Assembly (NCBI GenBank): GCA_002694685.1 | Contig: NZMW01000002.1 | Coordinates: 1-64,000 of the forward strand | Origin: Balneola sp. | Lineage (GTDB): Bacteria > Bacteroidota > Rhodothermia > Balneolales > Balneolaceae | Length of the DNA: 64,000 nt | Direction of reading: 5' to 3' | Part shown: positions 38,471-47,937 of the stretch, piece after piece | How the letters are laid out: every line of letters begins with the position of its first letter | Position numbering within the stretch: the first letter of the stretch is position 1 | The notes under the pieces: generated by a model | Database searches by the model: none | The model's input: only the letters and a program-made list of their open reading frames with translations | What the model was told of the DNA's origin: nothing | Position numbers and translations under genes: made by a program

Positions 38471-39249
38471 AACGCTTTTTAATGGTGCCTGAAAGGATTC
38501 AACATACCTTACTCTTTATAGTACTTATTTTGCTTACTGTGGCATGTGCACCGGAAGAGAAAAAGAAAAAAGAGCATTACTTTTTGGATGGTTACGACCA
38601 TCTTGAATTCAGGGACAAGGCTGGAAATAAAGTGGCTCCTTCAGAATATATCTACTCAACCCAAGTTAATGGTGAAAGAGGATATTTTGTCGAAGACAGC
38701 ACGCTTACACTCTATAACACAAGAGAAGGGGCGCCATACTCAGGGTATATCAGAACGTTTCATAGCCGGAGCTATAATTTGCAGGGTGAATTTCAAGATG
38801 GGGTGATGCAGCGCCTTAGGTACTGGCATCGTAACCGAACATTAGGAATGGATGCTAATTATAAAAATGAGTCGGGTTCTATCTGGAAAGACAATGGAAA
38901 ACTGGTTGTTAACTGGAACTCAGAAGAGATGTACTATCTAAATCCGGTTTCACAATCGATTGAGCAAATTATTTCAGACACACTTACCAGTTACTTTGAT
39001 GCAGAAGGTGAACTGGAATATTATACCGTTCGCCGTGATACCGCCTATATAAATTACTATTCTGATGGAACTCCGAGATTTGAAATGCCAAGAAGAAGCG
39101 GATATGACCGAAGTGGCATTCTAAGACGGTGGCATCCAAATGGACAGTTACAAGTTATAGGGATGTACGAAAAGGGAGAGCAGGTTGGAACGTGGATTGA
39201 ATACGACAGCCTTGGAAATGAAATTGACCGGATAGAATACCCGGATTAG
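38467..39249 (+). CDS. Lipoprotein with MORN-like repeats
   Basis: A 260-residue lipoprotein: signal peptide ending in the lipobox LTVAC (Cys at about 27). The mature part has short repeats of the MORN/YwqK type, most clearly near the C-terminus (RRWHPNGQLQVIGMYEKGEQVGTWIEY). Such repeats form extended beta sheets at membranes or surfaces. It is translationally coupled to the AI-2E transporter through an ATGA overlap. A second possible start is the ATG seven codons in (MVPERIQ). Confidence 0.65.
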   Translation: MKRFLMVPERIQHTLLFIVLILLTVACAPEEKKKKEHYFLDGYDHLEFRDKAGNKVAPSEYIYSTQVNGERGYFVEDSTLTLYNTREGAPYSGYIRTFHSRSYNLQGEFQDGVMQRLRYWHRNRTLGMDANYKNESGSIWKDNGKLVVNWNSEEMYYLNPVSQSIEQIISDTLTSYFDAEGELEYYTVRRDTAYINYYSDGTPRFEMPRRSGYDRSGILRRWHPNGQLQVIGMYEKGEQVGTWIEYDSLGNEIDRIEYPD

Positions 39250-39250
39250 A

Positions 39251-39850
39251 TCAAATATCGTTTGGAAAAAATAAATCCCGGACGTGGGTATAATTTGCTG
39301 CCATCCGGCCTATAGGGTCAAAGGTGTCATAGTTTACTTTATCATTTTCCAAATACACATCATCATTAATGTGATAACAAACCAACTCCCCGATTACCTG
39401 ATTAAAATCGCCAAGTTCCATAACGTGATCTAGTTTGCATTCCATACTGATTGCCGCTTCTTCTACACGCGGTGCAGTAATCAATTTACTTTTTGCAGGA
39501 GTGAGGCCGGTTTCCTCAAATTCACTAACATCTTTTGGAAAAATATGGCTGCTCTTATGCATTTGATCAGCCAGCCGGGAAGACACTAAATTTATGACAA
39601 AGTCTCCGGTCTCCTTAATATTTGCCAGTGTGTCTTTATCTCCTTTTTTACCAACATTGGCACCTTTCCCGATAGATATGATGAACATAATCGGATTATG
39701 CGAAATAACCTGGAAGTAACTATAAGGAGCTAAATTAAATATTCCGCTCTTGCCAACAGAAGAAATCCAGGCAATAGGTCTTGGAACTACCGACCCCTTT
39801 ACAAGCTTCGCAATTTGATGTTCAGAAAATTGGGATTTTTCTATAATCAT
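39251..39850 (-). CDS. Flavin reductase-like flavoprotein
   Basis: A 199-residue soluble protein of the flavin reductase/FMN-binding split-barrel family. Conserved parts are VPRPIAWISSVGKSGIFNLAPYSYFQVISHNPIMFIIS (FMN pocket), DFVINLVS and SMECKLDH. It probably uses FMN to reduce flavins or other acceptors with NAD(P)H. It ends within 2 nt of the opposite-strand lipoprotein gene, so the two are convergent. Substrate is not evident from the sequence. Confidence 0.85.
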   Translation of the reverse strand: MIIEKSQFSEHQIAKLVKGSVVPRPIAWISSVGKSGIFNLAPYSYFQVISHNPIMFIISIGKGANVGKKGDKDTLANIKETGDFVINLVSSRLADQMHKSSHIFPKDVSEFEETGLTPAKSKLITAPRVEEAAISMECKLDHVMELGDFNQVIGELVCYHINDDVYLENDKVNYDTFDPIGRMAANYTHVRDLFFPNDI

Positions 39851-39901
39851 GTATGTGGGTTCTAAGGGCGTTTATAATCTTAACTGTGTGAATGATGAAG
39901 T

Positions 39902-41662
39902 CTAACGTGACTCAAAATATGCTTTTACTTCATCCGCACTTTTGGTATTCAATACTCGGTCTTTTCCATACTTTCCTTTTCGGGCAATGCGTACGCCAAA
40001 GGGAATATCATCAATTCCGTCGGTAGTATGAGCATCCGGATTGATAGAAGTCATAAGGCCGGTTTCTAGGGCTTTGTTTCCAAACCTCCAGTCCAGATCA
40101 AGTCGCCTTGGGTTAGCGTTAATTTCGATTGCGGTGTTATGTTCAGCAGCTAAAGCGACGAGCTCATTCAAGTCTAAATCGCTGCCATTTCTTCTCAGTA
40201 ATAAGCGTCCGGTTGGGTGGCCCAAAATTCTGGTATAGGGATTTTTGATAGCATTCCGCATTCGCTCCATCATTTTATCACGGGGCATCTCAAGAGATTG
40301 GTGCACGCTGGCAATCACAAAGTCAAAACCTTCCAATATTTCGTCGTCATAATCCAGCGAGCCATCGGCTAGAATGTCTGACTCGATACCTTTAAAAATC
40401 ACAAAATTCTTGCCGGCTTCTTCGAACTCTGCATTCAGCTCATCAACTTCTTCCCATTGCTGCTTGATTTCGTCAACGGAAAGTCCACCCGCATAAGCCG
40501 CTGTTTTAGAATGATCGGTGAGGCCTAAGTATTCATAACCCCGCTCCATGCAGGCTTCAGCCATTTCTTTTATAGAATACTTACCATCACTGTAGGTGCT
40601 GTGGGCGTGAATGACTCCGCGAATATCATCATCCGTGACTAAGTCGAAATCTTCCTGTTCCTCATAAATATCAAATTCACCACGATCTTCACGAAGTTCA
40701 GGTGGAACAAAGTGGAGGTCTAATTTTTGATAGATGTCAGATTCGCTGGAAGTTTCAACGGGCCTATCAAAGTCAGTATCACCATCTTCGTTAAGCTTGA
40801 AAAGGCCGTATTCATTCAGGCTCATTCCCCGGTCTCTGGCGCGTTGGCGCATTACCACGTTGTGCTCTTTGCTTCCGGTGAAATACATTAAAGCCGCTGA
40901 GAATTCTTTAGGAGCGACGATGCGCAAATCTACCTGTCGACCTTCTTTGGTGCGAACAGAACTTTTAGTGTCACCCTTACCTAGTACTTCCGTCACTCGA
41001 TCGTGATTCGTGAAAACCTCAAAAAGTGAGTTTATGTGTTTTTCTTCTGCAGCAATAAGGATGTCGATATCACCAATGGTTTCGAGTCCACGGCGATATG
41101 AGCCAGCAACTTCAATCTGTTCTACACCTTCTTCACCCTTAAGGCTATTAAAAATAGTTGTAGCAATTTCCTGAGCCTGATCCAGCCGGCATCGCTCATC
41201 AAACTTCTCCATCCACTCGATGGATTTCATGATCTTATCAGCTGACTTCTGTCCCAATCCCGATAACGAAGCAACGGACCCATCTTCGATTTTCTCTTTT
41301 AATTCTTCAATGGTGCTAATGCCTAATTCTTTATGAATTTTATAGGCGTTTTTGGGTCCCAACCCGGAAATACTTAACCACTTCACTAATCCTTCTGGCA
41401 CTTTTTCTTTGAAGGCTTCTAAAACAGGCATTTCACCGGTTTCATCGAGAGCGTAAATATCTTCAGCTATAGATTTTCCTATACCTTTGATATCGGTCAG
41501 GTTTTTATCTGAAATATAGTTTTGAATGTTATCCTGAAGCCCTTCAATTGTTTGTGCAGCTTTATCGAAGGCTATGACTTTGAAACGGTTCTCTCCAGCA
41601 AGCTGCATGAGTTGTGATACTTCACGAAGTTTTGCCGCAATATCCTGATTGGTGTAAGGCAT
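39902..41662 (-). CDS. polX: Bacterial PolX DNA polymerase / 3'-5' exonuclease
   Basis: A 586-residue bacterial family X DNA polymerase. N-terminal helix-hairpin-helix and polymerase domain (about 1-320) with helix-hairpin-helix ISGLGPKNAYKIH and the nucleotidyltransferase motif GSYRRGLETIGDIDILI, plus GRQVDLRIV. The C-terminal PHP domain (about 340-586) has HAHSTYSDGKYS, TDHSKTAAYAGGLS and late ligands NPDAH, giving metal-dependent 3'-5' exonuclease. It fills gaps in base-excision repair. The length is normal for the family. Confidence 0.95.
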   Translation of the reverse strand: MPYTNQDIAAKLREVSQLMQLAGENRFKVIAFDKAAQTIEGLQDNIQNYISDKNLTDIKGIGKSIAEDIYALDETGEMPVLEAFKEKVPEGLVKWLSISGLGPKNAYKIHKELGISTIEELKEKIEDGSVASLSGLGQKSADKIMKSIEWMEKFDERCRLDQAQEIATTIFNSLKGEEGVEQIEVAGSYRRGLETIGDIDILIAAEEKHINSLFEVFTNHDRVTEVLGKGDTKSSVRTKEGRQVDLRIVAPKEFSAALMYFTGSKEHNVVMRQRARDRGMSLNEYGLFKLNEDGDTDFDRPVETSSESDIYQKLDLHFVPPELREDRGEFDIYEEQEDFDLVTDDDIRGVIHAHSTYSDGKYSIKEMAEACMERGYEYLGLTDHSKTAAYAGGLSVDEIKQQWEEVDELNAEFEEAGKNFVIFKGIESDILADGSLDYDDEILEGFDFVIASVHQSLEMPRDKMMERMRNAIKNPYTRILGHPTGRLLLRRNGSDLDLNELVALAAEHNTAIEINANPRRLDLDWRFGNKALETGLMTSINPDAHTTDGIDDIPFGVRIARKGKYGKDRVLNTKSADEVKAYFESR

Positions 41663-41753
41663 GAAATGAATTAGCTAAAAAATTAATGTATTGGATGATA
41701 GTAACTAATGGCTTTGCATTCAAAAAGGTTCAGGGTTGAGGTGTTAATAAAAC

Positions 41754-42119
41754 TTACCTGAATGCATCCTCAATGTGATTGAACTCCGGTGCTTCATTTT
41801 TTTCTTGAAGTATGCCAACGATATCAAAACGCATGGGAGAGCCCTCCATCTTTCGCTCATACATCCAGGCTTCGGAGGCTTTGAATATGTTCTTTACTTT
41901 GTCTTCCGTTACGTGCTCAAAAGGTTGACCAAACTTGGTATTTGAGCGGAGCTTGACTTCTACAAAAACGATAGCTGTATCATCATAAGCAACGATGTCA
42001 ACTTCGGCATGTTCAAAAAAGTAATTTCGTTCAAGAATTCGCCATCCCTTAGACTCAAGGTAAGCACAAGCGAGGTCTTCGCCTTCATTTCCAATTTCTC
42101 GCTTTGACTTCTTAGTCAT
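41754..42119 (-). CDS. YraN/UPF0102-family nuclease-like protein
   Basis: A 121-residue protein of the YraN (UPF0102) family, with the restriction-endonuclease-like core: GNEGEDLACAYLESKGWRIL, then EVDIVAYDDTAIVFVEVKLR (the D...ExK catalytic pattern). It probably binds or cuts branched or damaged DNA, but its function is not settled. Its ATG overlaps the end of the upstream regulator gene by 8 nt, so they are co-transcribed. Confidence 0.9.
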   Translation of the reverse strand: MTKKSKREIGNEGEDLACAYLESKGWRILERNYFFEHAEVDIVAYDDTAIVFVEVKLRSNTKFGQPFEHVTEDKVKNIFKASEAWMYERKMEGSPMRFDIVGILQEKNEAPEFNHIEDAFR

Positions 42120-42690
42120 CTGTACTTTTTTTGCTTACAAGTGATTCTTTGACTTCTACCAGCTTTATAAGCTGTTTTAAAAACTTCAGGTTTTTCTTGC
42201 TGATGTACGGAAGAAGGGCCCCGGTGAAGCGCTCAAACATCTCCAAAAACTCAACGTAGTTTTCGATGCGGACTTTGAACTCTTTGCTCTCTTCATCATT
42301 AAGTCCACCAGATTCCAAAGTCTGAATGCACTTTTCAAGGTTTTCGCGAATTGGAGCAATTTCCTGTTGCTGCCTTTCCCTTATTATGGTGGATACTATT
42401 TTCCAGACATCAGTTTCAGCCGAGTAATAATCCTTGCGGTCGCCGGGAAAAGATTTTTTGTGAATGAGTTCCCAGTCAACTAACCGGCGAAGGTTCATAT
42501 TTGCATTGCCGCGGCTGATATCCAGCGTGTCCATGATGGAGTCGGTATCCAGTGGTTGCGACTCTGCATATAGTAATGCGTGGATCTGAGACATGGTTTT
42601 ATTAATTCCCCATGCTGAGGCCATATCACCCCATAACATTACAAATTGTTCTAACGCTTGTTCGTAAGCTTCCGGCCTTTTGGCTGCCAT
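42112..42690 (-). CDS. GbsR/MarR-like transcriptional regulator
   Basis: A 192-residue winged helix-turn-helix regulator of the GbsR type (distant MarR relative). HTH region about 25-85 (INKTMSQIHALLYAESQPL, LDISRGNANMNLRRLVDWELIHKK), followed by long helices for dimer formation (to about 175). Family members repress osmolyte or transport genes in response to small molecules; the target here is unknown. The gene is co-transcribed with the YraN gene downstream. Confidence 0.85.
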   Translation of the reverse strand: MAAKRPEAYEQALEQFVMLWGDMASAWGINKTMSQIHALLYAESQPLDTDSIMDTLDISRGNANMNLRRLVDWELIHKKSFPGDRKDYYSAETDVWKIVSTIIRERQQQEIAPIRENLEKCIQTLESGGLNDEESKEFKVRIENYVEFLEMFERFTGALLPYISKKNLKFLKQLIKLVEVKESLVSKKSTDD

Positions 42691-42763
42691 TTTAAATACC
42701 TGAATTTAGTTACCCAAATATAATGACTTTGAAGTAATTATGATGGAACTAGAAAATTCAGAT

Positions 42764-42796
42764 TTACCGAAGTTTATTCAAAATTAAGTTCGGTAA
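42764..42796 (-). terminator. Inverted repeat at the end of the GH5 gene
   Basis: TTACCGAA and TTCGGTAA (8-bp perfect arms) flank the GH5 stop codon at 42774; the following minus-strand bases are moderately T-rich. A weak terminator is possible. Confidence 0.35.
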
Positions 42797-44516
42797 TGTT
42801 AAACCCGCCGGTTACTGCAGTCAATCTTAAAGTGTATGTGCCGGATGGGAAATCGGCTGTTCCCAGTCTCAGTCGTTGCCAGGTTTGATACCCTCCTGTG
42901 TTAGGCACATCAACTGTGCCTGTAAGGGAAACTCCGTCAAGCTGGAGCAGCAGCTCTGAAGAATTTATTGCAGAGGCAATTCGTGCGGTCATGTCATACG
43001 TGCCTTCTGTAACCTCAACGGTATACTCCATCCATTCTCCGGTTTCTATCCAGCCCACATTATACTCATTGGCTGGGTCTTCGCTGGACTGTATATCAAC
43101 TCCATCGTTGCGATATTCCCAGCCATTATTGCCGTTATTTTGAGCATCGTCACTGCTTACTCGCTTATATTCAACATCCCAATAAGAAACGTTGTTTGTG
43201 CCGATATCATAATCAACGGCTTTTATATTTCCGGGAATCGTCAGCTCTTTGTATGGTTCATTTATAGTTCCAAAAGAAGGAGAAAAGAGGGCGGCGATTA
43301 CATCGGGCCTTCTTGTTGTATTTTCTATCTGAAGGTCTTCAGCCATTTTAAAAAGACCGTCTTTGGCCTCTGAAACTGAAGGGCGGTTTCCACCTCTCCA
43401 GTACTCCAATACTTTCTCGTAATTTTCATTAGTTGGTGCTGATAGGGGAGAAGTGATCGTCTCTAATTTTTTATGAGTCCACCAGTTCCAGCCCACATTA
43501 TTCCGCTCCATCAGCTTGATAGTTTCGTAAAACCACGGGTTTGAATTCTCCCCAGACTCACCTAACCACAATGGCACATTATGCTGTGAACGGATATTAA
43601 GTAGATATTGGATAGTTCCCTGATCTGTTTCATTCCAGTATTTATGGAAGGCGTAAACCATGTTGTCGTCAAAGGGAGGGGTGAGGAAATCGAAGGTTGT
43701 TGCATAATAATTACCTTCGATAAACAGGATATGATTTTCGTCTATTTTGCGGATGGCCGTAGTTAGTTGTCCATACAGGCGGGCCAAGTCACGTCCGCCG
43801 TAACCATCAGGAGTTACTGGCTCGTTAATTAAATCATAACCGATAATGATGGTTTCATCCTTGTATTGTCGGGCAATTTCTTCCCACACTTTTACGGTGA
43901 TGGGCCAGTAAGTCTCACTTTCGGTCCAGAGCCGTGCGGTTCCATCACTGTCAGAAATAGGGCCATCATTTTGAGCGCCCGGGGCCGCATGCATATCTAA
44001 AATTACGTCAACACGATGGCGCTTACACCAAACAAGCAGTTGGTCTAGCCGGTCAAATCCCTCATCAATAAATTCATCGGTGTCGATATCGTAAAAAAGA
44101 TTGTAATGAAAAGGAAAACGGATGTGATCTGCGCCCCATTCTTTCATGGCAATGATGTCAGCTTCCTGAACATAATTATCACGAAAAAGCTGGAACCACT
44201 CTTCGGTATCAGCGGGGCCAATAAGGTCTTCAATTTGTCGGCGAATAGATGTTGGCGATCCACCATCGGGAGCAGAAATGTTAAACATGTATCCCTCGGG
44301 CAAAAGCCAGCCACCCAATCCAAAACCTTTGATTACTACCGGTTCACCCTGACGGTTTAGTATTTCCTGACCGTCTGTTTTGAAGAACGTCTTGTCGTTA
44401 TAGCCATTGAGATCTGAGTCATCAACGCCTCCATCATCTTTTGCCCCCGTATTCGGCTTACAGGATATGAGCGTGAATAAAATTAATAGCGGGAAAGCAA
44501 CTTGAGTGAATCTCAT
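42774..44516 (-). CDS. GH5-family glycoside hydrolase lipoprotein with CBM6-like domain
   Basis: A 580-residue surface lipoprotein. Lipobox LISC (Cys about 19), then an Asp/Gly-rich spacer, a GH5 (beta/alpha)8 domain (about 50-375) with the acid/base Glu in YDLINEPV near 233 and the nucleophile in WLGESGENS near 320, and a C-terminal CBM6-like beta-sandwich (about 440-580; YNVGWIETGEWMEYTVEV, TGGYQTW). Such enzymes hydrolyse beta-glucans, mannans or similar polysaccharides at the cell surface. No sugar-import genes adjoin it. Confidence 0.9.
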   Translation of the reverse strand: MRFTQVAFPLLILFTLISCKPNTGAKDDGGVDDSDLNGYNDKTFFKTDGQEILNRQGEPVVIKGFGLGGWLLPEGYMFNISAPDGGSPTSIRRQIEDLIGPADTEEWFQLFRDNYVQEADIIAMKEWGADHIRFPFHYNLFYDIDTDEFIDEGFDRLDQLLVWCKRHRVDVILDMHAAPGAQNDGPISDSDGTARLWTESETYWPITVKVWEEIARQYKDETIIIGYDLINEPVTPDGYGGRDLARLYGQLTTAIRKIDENHILFIEGNYYATTFDFLTPPFDDNMVYAFHKYWNETDQGTIQYLLNIRSQHNVPLWLGESGENSNPWFYETIKLMERNNVGWNWWTHKKLETITSPLSAPTNENYEKVLEYWRGGNRPSVSEAKDGLFKMAEDLQIENTTRRPDVIAALFSPSFGTINEPYKELTIPGNIKAVDYDIGTNNVSYWDVEYKRVSSDDAQNNGNNGWEYRNDGVDIQSSEDPANEYNVGWIETGEWMEYTVEVTEGTYDMTARIASAINSSELLLQLDGVSLTGTVDVPNTGGYQTWQRLRLGTADFPSGTYTLRLTAVTGGFNITELNFE

Positions 44517-44634
44517 CAGTGACTCCTAAAATGGTGGTTTGCATGAAAAAAATACGTCATACAAACAGAAGAATCAGAGATAAGAATTTTCACAGACCTA
44601 AACTCAAGGCACTAAATGGCTTGTAAAGAAATTT

Positions 44635-44928
44635 TTATTCTTTAGAAGTTTCTTTACCTGATTTTTCAGGTTTTGAGGCTTCCGCTTTTGGCTCAGTTTT
44701 AGCAGAACCTTCAGTTTCAGCCGGAGGTGTAGAAGCAGATTTTCGTCCGCCATCTTTATAGTCCGTCACATACCAGCCATCACCTTTATAAACGACACCA
44801 CCGCCTCCTGAAATCACACGTTTCACAGCTTGTCCGGTATCAGGGCAAGTTTTCAATGGCTCTTCGCTCATTTTTTGTTTGACTTCAAAAGTACTTCCGT
44901 CTTCTCTTTTGTATTCGTAAGTAGGCAT
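44635..44928 (-). CDS. FmdB-like small protein with incomplete zinc ribbon
   Basis: A 97-residue protein of the FmdB/CxxC regulatory family: MPTYEYKREDGSTFEVKQ at the start is diagnostic, and the later TCPDTGQAVKRVISGGGG follows the family plan. The family normally has two CxxC pairs to bind zinc; here the first pair is gone (KREDG) and only one Cys remains in the second. The C-terminal third is Lys/Ser/Glu-rich and disordered. It is probably not a functional zinc ribbon. Confidence 0.8.
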   Translation of the reverse strand: MPTYEYKREDGSTFEVKQKMSEEPLKTCPDTGQAVKRVISGGGGVVYKGDGWYVTDYKDGGRKSASTPPAETEGSAKTEPKAEASKPEKSGKETSKE

Positions 44929-45381
44929 GTTAGAAATGTTAGATTAAGAAATGATGAATTTTCAATGGCTGAATATCAAATAGTGTGCCAAGAAACTATA
45001 GGTCTGTAACATTGATAGAAGTTAATTCAGTTCTCGCACAATCGTAAGGGAAAATGGAGGAAAAAAATTTTAAAAAAGCGATGGATTGAAAGTCAATATT
45101 GCAGAAATGGGAAAAGAAAGAGAGAGTTAAGAAGCCAAATGCCCGACTATTTCTTCAGAAAACCGCTTACAAGTTCAATGCTGAAAAATGCAACCATGTT
45201 TATGATTTCATAACATGAAAAGATAGATCATCAGGTACTCATCTATAACAAAAGTCCGTAACTTTATGTGCTTCAAATAGAGGATTCGCACTGCGCTAGC
45301 CCGTCAAGAAAACTCACCTTATAAGCAGGCATTCTTTTTAGAGAAATTGATTTTATAACACACTTAGTATCCAATAAATAG
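44929..45381. other. Gap between the FmdB-like gene and the SulP transporter
   Basis: About 450 bp with no supported gene. It must contain divergent promoters, since both neighbours read away from it. I see no strong hairpin or repeat. Confidence 0.45.
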
Positions 45382-46911
45382 ATGAAAAAGTATTTGGACC
45401 TTTTTGGTCTCAACGACAAGATTGACTACAAAACTGAAATTTTAGCCGGTATTACAGTATCCATGGCTCTTATTCCGGAAGCCGTTGCCTTTGCGATGAT
45501 TGCCGGACTTTCTCCGCTAACCGGACTTTATGCCGCATTTATGATGGGCTTGGTTACCTCTATTATTGGTGGCCGACCGGGGATGATTTCCGGAGCTACA
45601 GGTGCTATTGCGGTGGTATTGGTAGCCTTGGCTCAATCACATGGCGTTGAGTATATATTTGGTGCAGTAATACTTGCAGGTATCATTCAGGTAGCAGCCG
45701 GCGCTTTGAAGTTAGGAAAGCTGATGCGCTTGGTTCCACATCCTGTGATTTTCGGTTTTGTAAATGGACTCGCCGTAATCATTTTTATGTCTCAGCTGGC
45801 ACAGTTTAAAACACCCGGCGGGGAATGGATGACCGGTCAGGCAATGTATGTTTTATTAGGGCTGGTTGCCTTAACCATGCTGATTATATGGGGACTTCCA
45901 AAATTAACAAAAGCAGTTCCGGCTTCACTGGTGGCAATTTTGACAGTATTCGGTGTGGTAGTGGCATTTGGCATTGAAACCCGTACTGTTGGAGATATAG
46001 CTTCCATTTCCGGTGGATTCCCTCCATTTCACATTCCGCAAATACCGTTCTCAATGGAAGCCTTTATGGTGATTCTGCCTTATTCGGCGATCATTGCCGG
46101 TGTTGGGTTGATTGAAAGCTTGTTGACGCTAAATATCATTGACGAGATTACAGAAACCCGTGGAAATGGAAATCAGGAAGCTATTGCTCAGGGATCAGCG
46201 AACATTCTTTCAGGACTCTTTTCCGGAATGGGTGGTTGCGCTATGATTGGCCAGAGTTTGATTAACGTTTCTTCCGGTGCCCGGACACGCATTTCCGGTA
46301 TCGTAGCTTCGGTGATGCTATTGGTATTTATCATGTTTGGTGCCCCCATTATTGAATTGATGCCAATGGCCGCTTTAACCGGGCTGATGATCATGGTTGC
46401 AGTCGGTACTTTTGAGTGGGCAAGTTTAAGAACGTTTAACCGCATGCCGGCTTCTGATATTTTCGTGATGGTAACAGTAACACTGGTAACGGCTGTTCTT
46501 CATAATTTGGCACTGGCTGTTATTGTTGGGGTGATTATAGCCGCGCTGGTATTTGCATGGGATAACGCGAAAAGAATTCGTGCCCGCAAGCACATTGATG
46601 AAGACGGAATCAAACACTACGAAATCTACGGCCCGCTATTCTTTGGATCGGTAACCGTATTCAACTCCAAGTTTGATGTACTTAACGACCCCGATGAGGT
46701 TATCATCGATTTTGAGGAAAGCCGGGTCGTTGATATGTCAGCGATTGAAGCGCTGAATAAAATAACGGAGCGTTACAATAAGGTGGGAAAAACGGTACAC
46801 TTAAAGCACCTTAGTAAAGATTGTCGCCAGTTGCTTGCAGATGCAGACGCCATCATTGATGTAAATGTGATGGAAGATCCCACCTACAAGCTGGCGATCG
46901 ATCAGGTTTAA
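45382..46911 (+). CDS. SulP-family anion transporter with STAS domain
   Basis: A 509-residue SLC26/SulP carrier. About 11-14 membrane helices over residues 15-395, with the start signature ILAGITVSMALIPEAVAFAMIAGLSPLTGLYAAF and the family motif around GSANILSGLFSGMGGCAMIGQSLIN. Residues about 400-505 are a cytoplasmic STAS domain (IDFEESRVVDMSAIEALNKI). Relatives move sulfate or bicarbonate with Na+ or H+; which ion is not clear here. It is a single gene, ending 9 bp from the convergent NmrA gene. Confidence 0.93.
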   Translation: MKKYLDLFGLNDKIDYKTEILAGITVSMALIPEAVAFAMIAGLSPLTGLYAAFMMGLVTSIIGGRPGMISGATGAIAVVLVALAQSHGVEYIFGAVILAGIIQVAAGALKLGKLMRLVPHPVIFGFVNGLAVIIFMSQLAQFKTPGGEWMTGQAMYVLLGLVALTMLIIWGLPKLTKAVPASLVAILTVFGVVVAFGIETRTVGDIASISGGFPPFHIPQIPFSMEAFMVILPYSAIIAGVGLIESLLTLNIIDEITETRGNGNQEAIAQGSANILSGLFSGMGGCAMIGQSLINVSSGARTRISGIVASVMLLVFIMFGAPIIELMPMAALTGLMIMVAVGTFEWASLRTFNRMPASDIFVMVTVTLVTAVLHNLALAVIVGVIIAALVFAWDNAKRIRARKHIDEDGIKHYEIYGPLFFGSVTVFNSKFDVLNDPDEVIIDFEESRVVDMSAIEALNKITERYNKVGKTVHLKHLSKDCRQLLADADAIIDVNVMEDPTYKLAIDQV

Positions 46912-46920
46912 AAGTTAGCT

Positions 46921-47793
46921 TTAGCTATAAGCCTGCTTCAGAAAATCTTCTAAAGAAACCGGTTTCCTGCCCAGAAGTTCTTCAAGGTCGGAGCTGGTTT
47001 CATTGATTTCACCTTGCTCAATGGCTTGGGCAAATCCTACGGTCATTCCGATAGCTTCTTCAGGTACTCCGGCATCTTTCATGGTTTTGGTGTACTCATC
47101 AACTTCAGGAGAAACATAGCCAATGTCTTTTCCGCTAATTTCGGACAGAATAGAAGCGACTTCATCAAAGCCGTAATTTTCGGAATTAGAGAAGGTGTAC
47201 GATGTGTTTTTATGTCCTTCACCTAACAAGACATTTGCGGATGCTTCGGCCATTTCATCTCTTAATACGCAAGCCATTTTACCCTCACCTGCAGGAATAT
47301 ATACAGTACCCTGCTCAACCACATTTTCCCCGATAAACATCGGCACAAAATCCATGTAGAGGTTATTTTTCAGGAAGGTGTAGTCGAGTTCGCTTTCTTC
47401 CAGCCATTTCTCGGTGTGAAGGTGGGATTCAGCAACCATCCAAATTGGAGAGCTCTCATCGTTTGTCTTCCGTTGGAAACTGGTGTAAACCACATGATCC
47501 ACATCCGCTTTTTTAGCAGCTTCAACAACATTTTTGTGTTGCTCTACGCGACTTCCTATTTCACTAGCCGAAATAAAGAACAGTTTATCCACACCCTGAA
47601 AAGCTTTTTCGAGGCTTTCGGGATCGTCGTAATTACCCATTCTTATTTCTGCGCCTTTTTGTTTTAGTGAAGCCGCTTTGTCTTCGTCTCTTGCCAACCC
47701 AATGATGGTATGTTCACTTCCCTTTTCCAGAAGAAATTCAATTGTTGCCGTTCCTAAAGAGCCGGTTGAACCGGTGACTAATATTGTACTCAT
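46921..47793 (-). CDS. NmrA/QOR2-like SDR family NAD(P)-binding protein
   Basis: A 290-residue atypical short-chain dehydrogenase. The Rossmann motif is at the N-terminus (ILVTGSTGSLGTATIEFLL), followed by the NmrA-type RDEDKAASLKQKGAEIRMGNYDDPESLEKAFQGVDKLFFIS. Closest in character to QorB/QOR2 quinone reductases. It probably reduces quinones or senses the NADP state. It is divergent from an HxlR regulator gene, as in known qorB/qorR pairs, which suggests regulation by that protein. Confidence 0.85.
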   Translation of the reverse strand: MSTILVTGSTGSLGTATIEFLLEKGSEHTIIGLARDEDKAASLKQKGAEIRMGNYDDPESLEKAFQGVDKLFFISASEIGSRVEQHKNVVEAAKKADVDHVVYTSFQRKTNDESSPIWMVAESHLHTEKWLEESELDYTFLKNNLYMDFVPMFIGENVVEQGTVYIPAGEGKMACVLRDEMAEASANVLLGEGHKNTSYTFSNSENYGFDEVASILSEISGKDIGYVSPEVDEYTKTMKDAGVPEEAIGMTVGFAQAIEQGEINETSSDLEELLGRKPVSLEDFLKQAYS

Positions 47794-47829
47794 AATATTT
47801 TCTTTTCCATTAGTTTAAAATAGTTTCTA

Positions 47830-47846
47830 ACTTACTTTTAGTAACT
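47830..47846. promoter_or_regulatory. Candidate operator near the NmrA-type gene
   Basis: ACTTACT-TTT-AGTAACT: a near-perfect inverted repeat (core TTACT/AGTAA exact) 37 bp upstream of the NmrA-type gene start. Size and position suit an HxlR dimer. Confidence 0.45.
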
Positions 47847-47898
47847 AAAGGTATCGATGTGTAGTTCATACATCAAGAGGATACGATATTGTGACTAA

Positions 47899-47914
47899 GT
47901 TACCCTGGTGTAAC
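47899..47914. promoter_or_regulatory. Second candidate operator near the HxlR gene
   Basis: GTTAC-CCTGGT-GTAAC, perfect 5-bp arms, about 24 bp before the HxlR start codon. It resembles the half-site GTNACTAA seen in the first palindrome and could serve autoregulation. Confidence 0.4.
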
Positions 47915-47937
47915 CCTTACATTAAAAACAGTATGTT

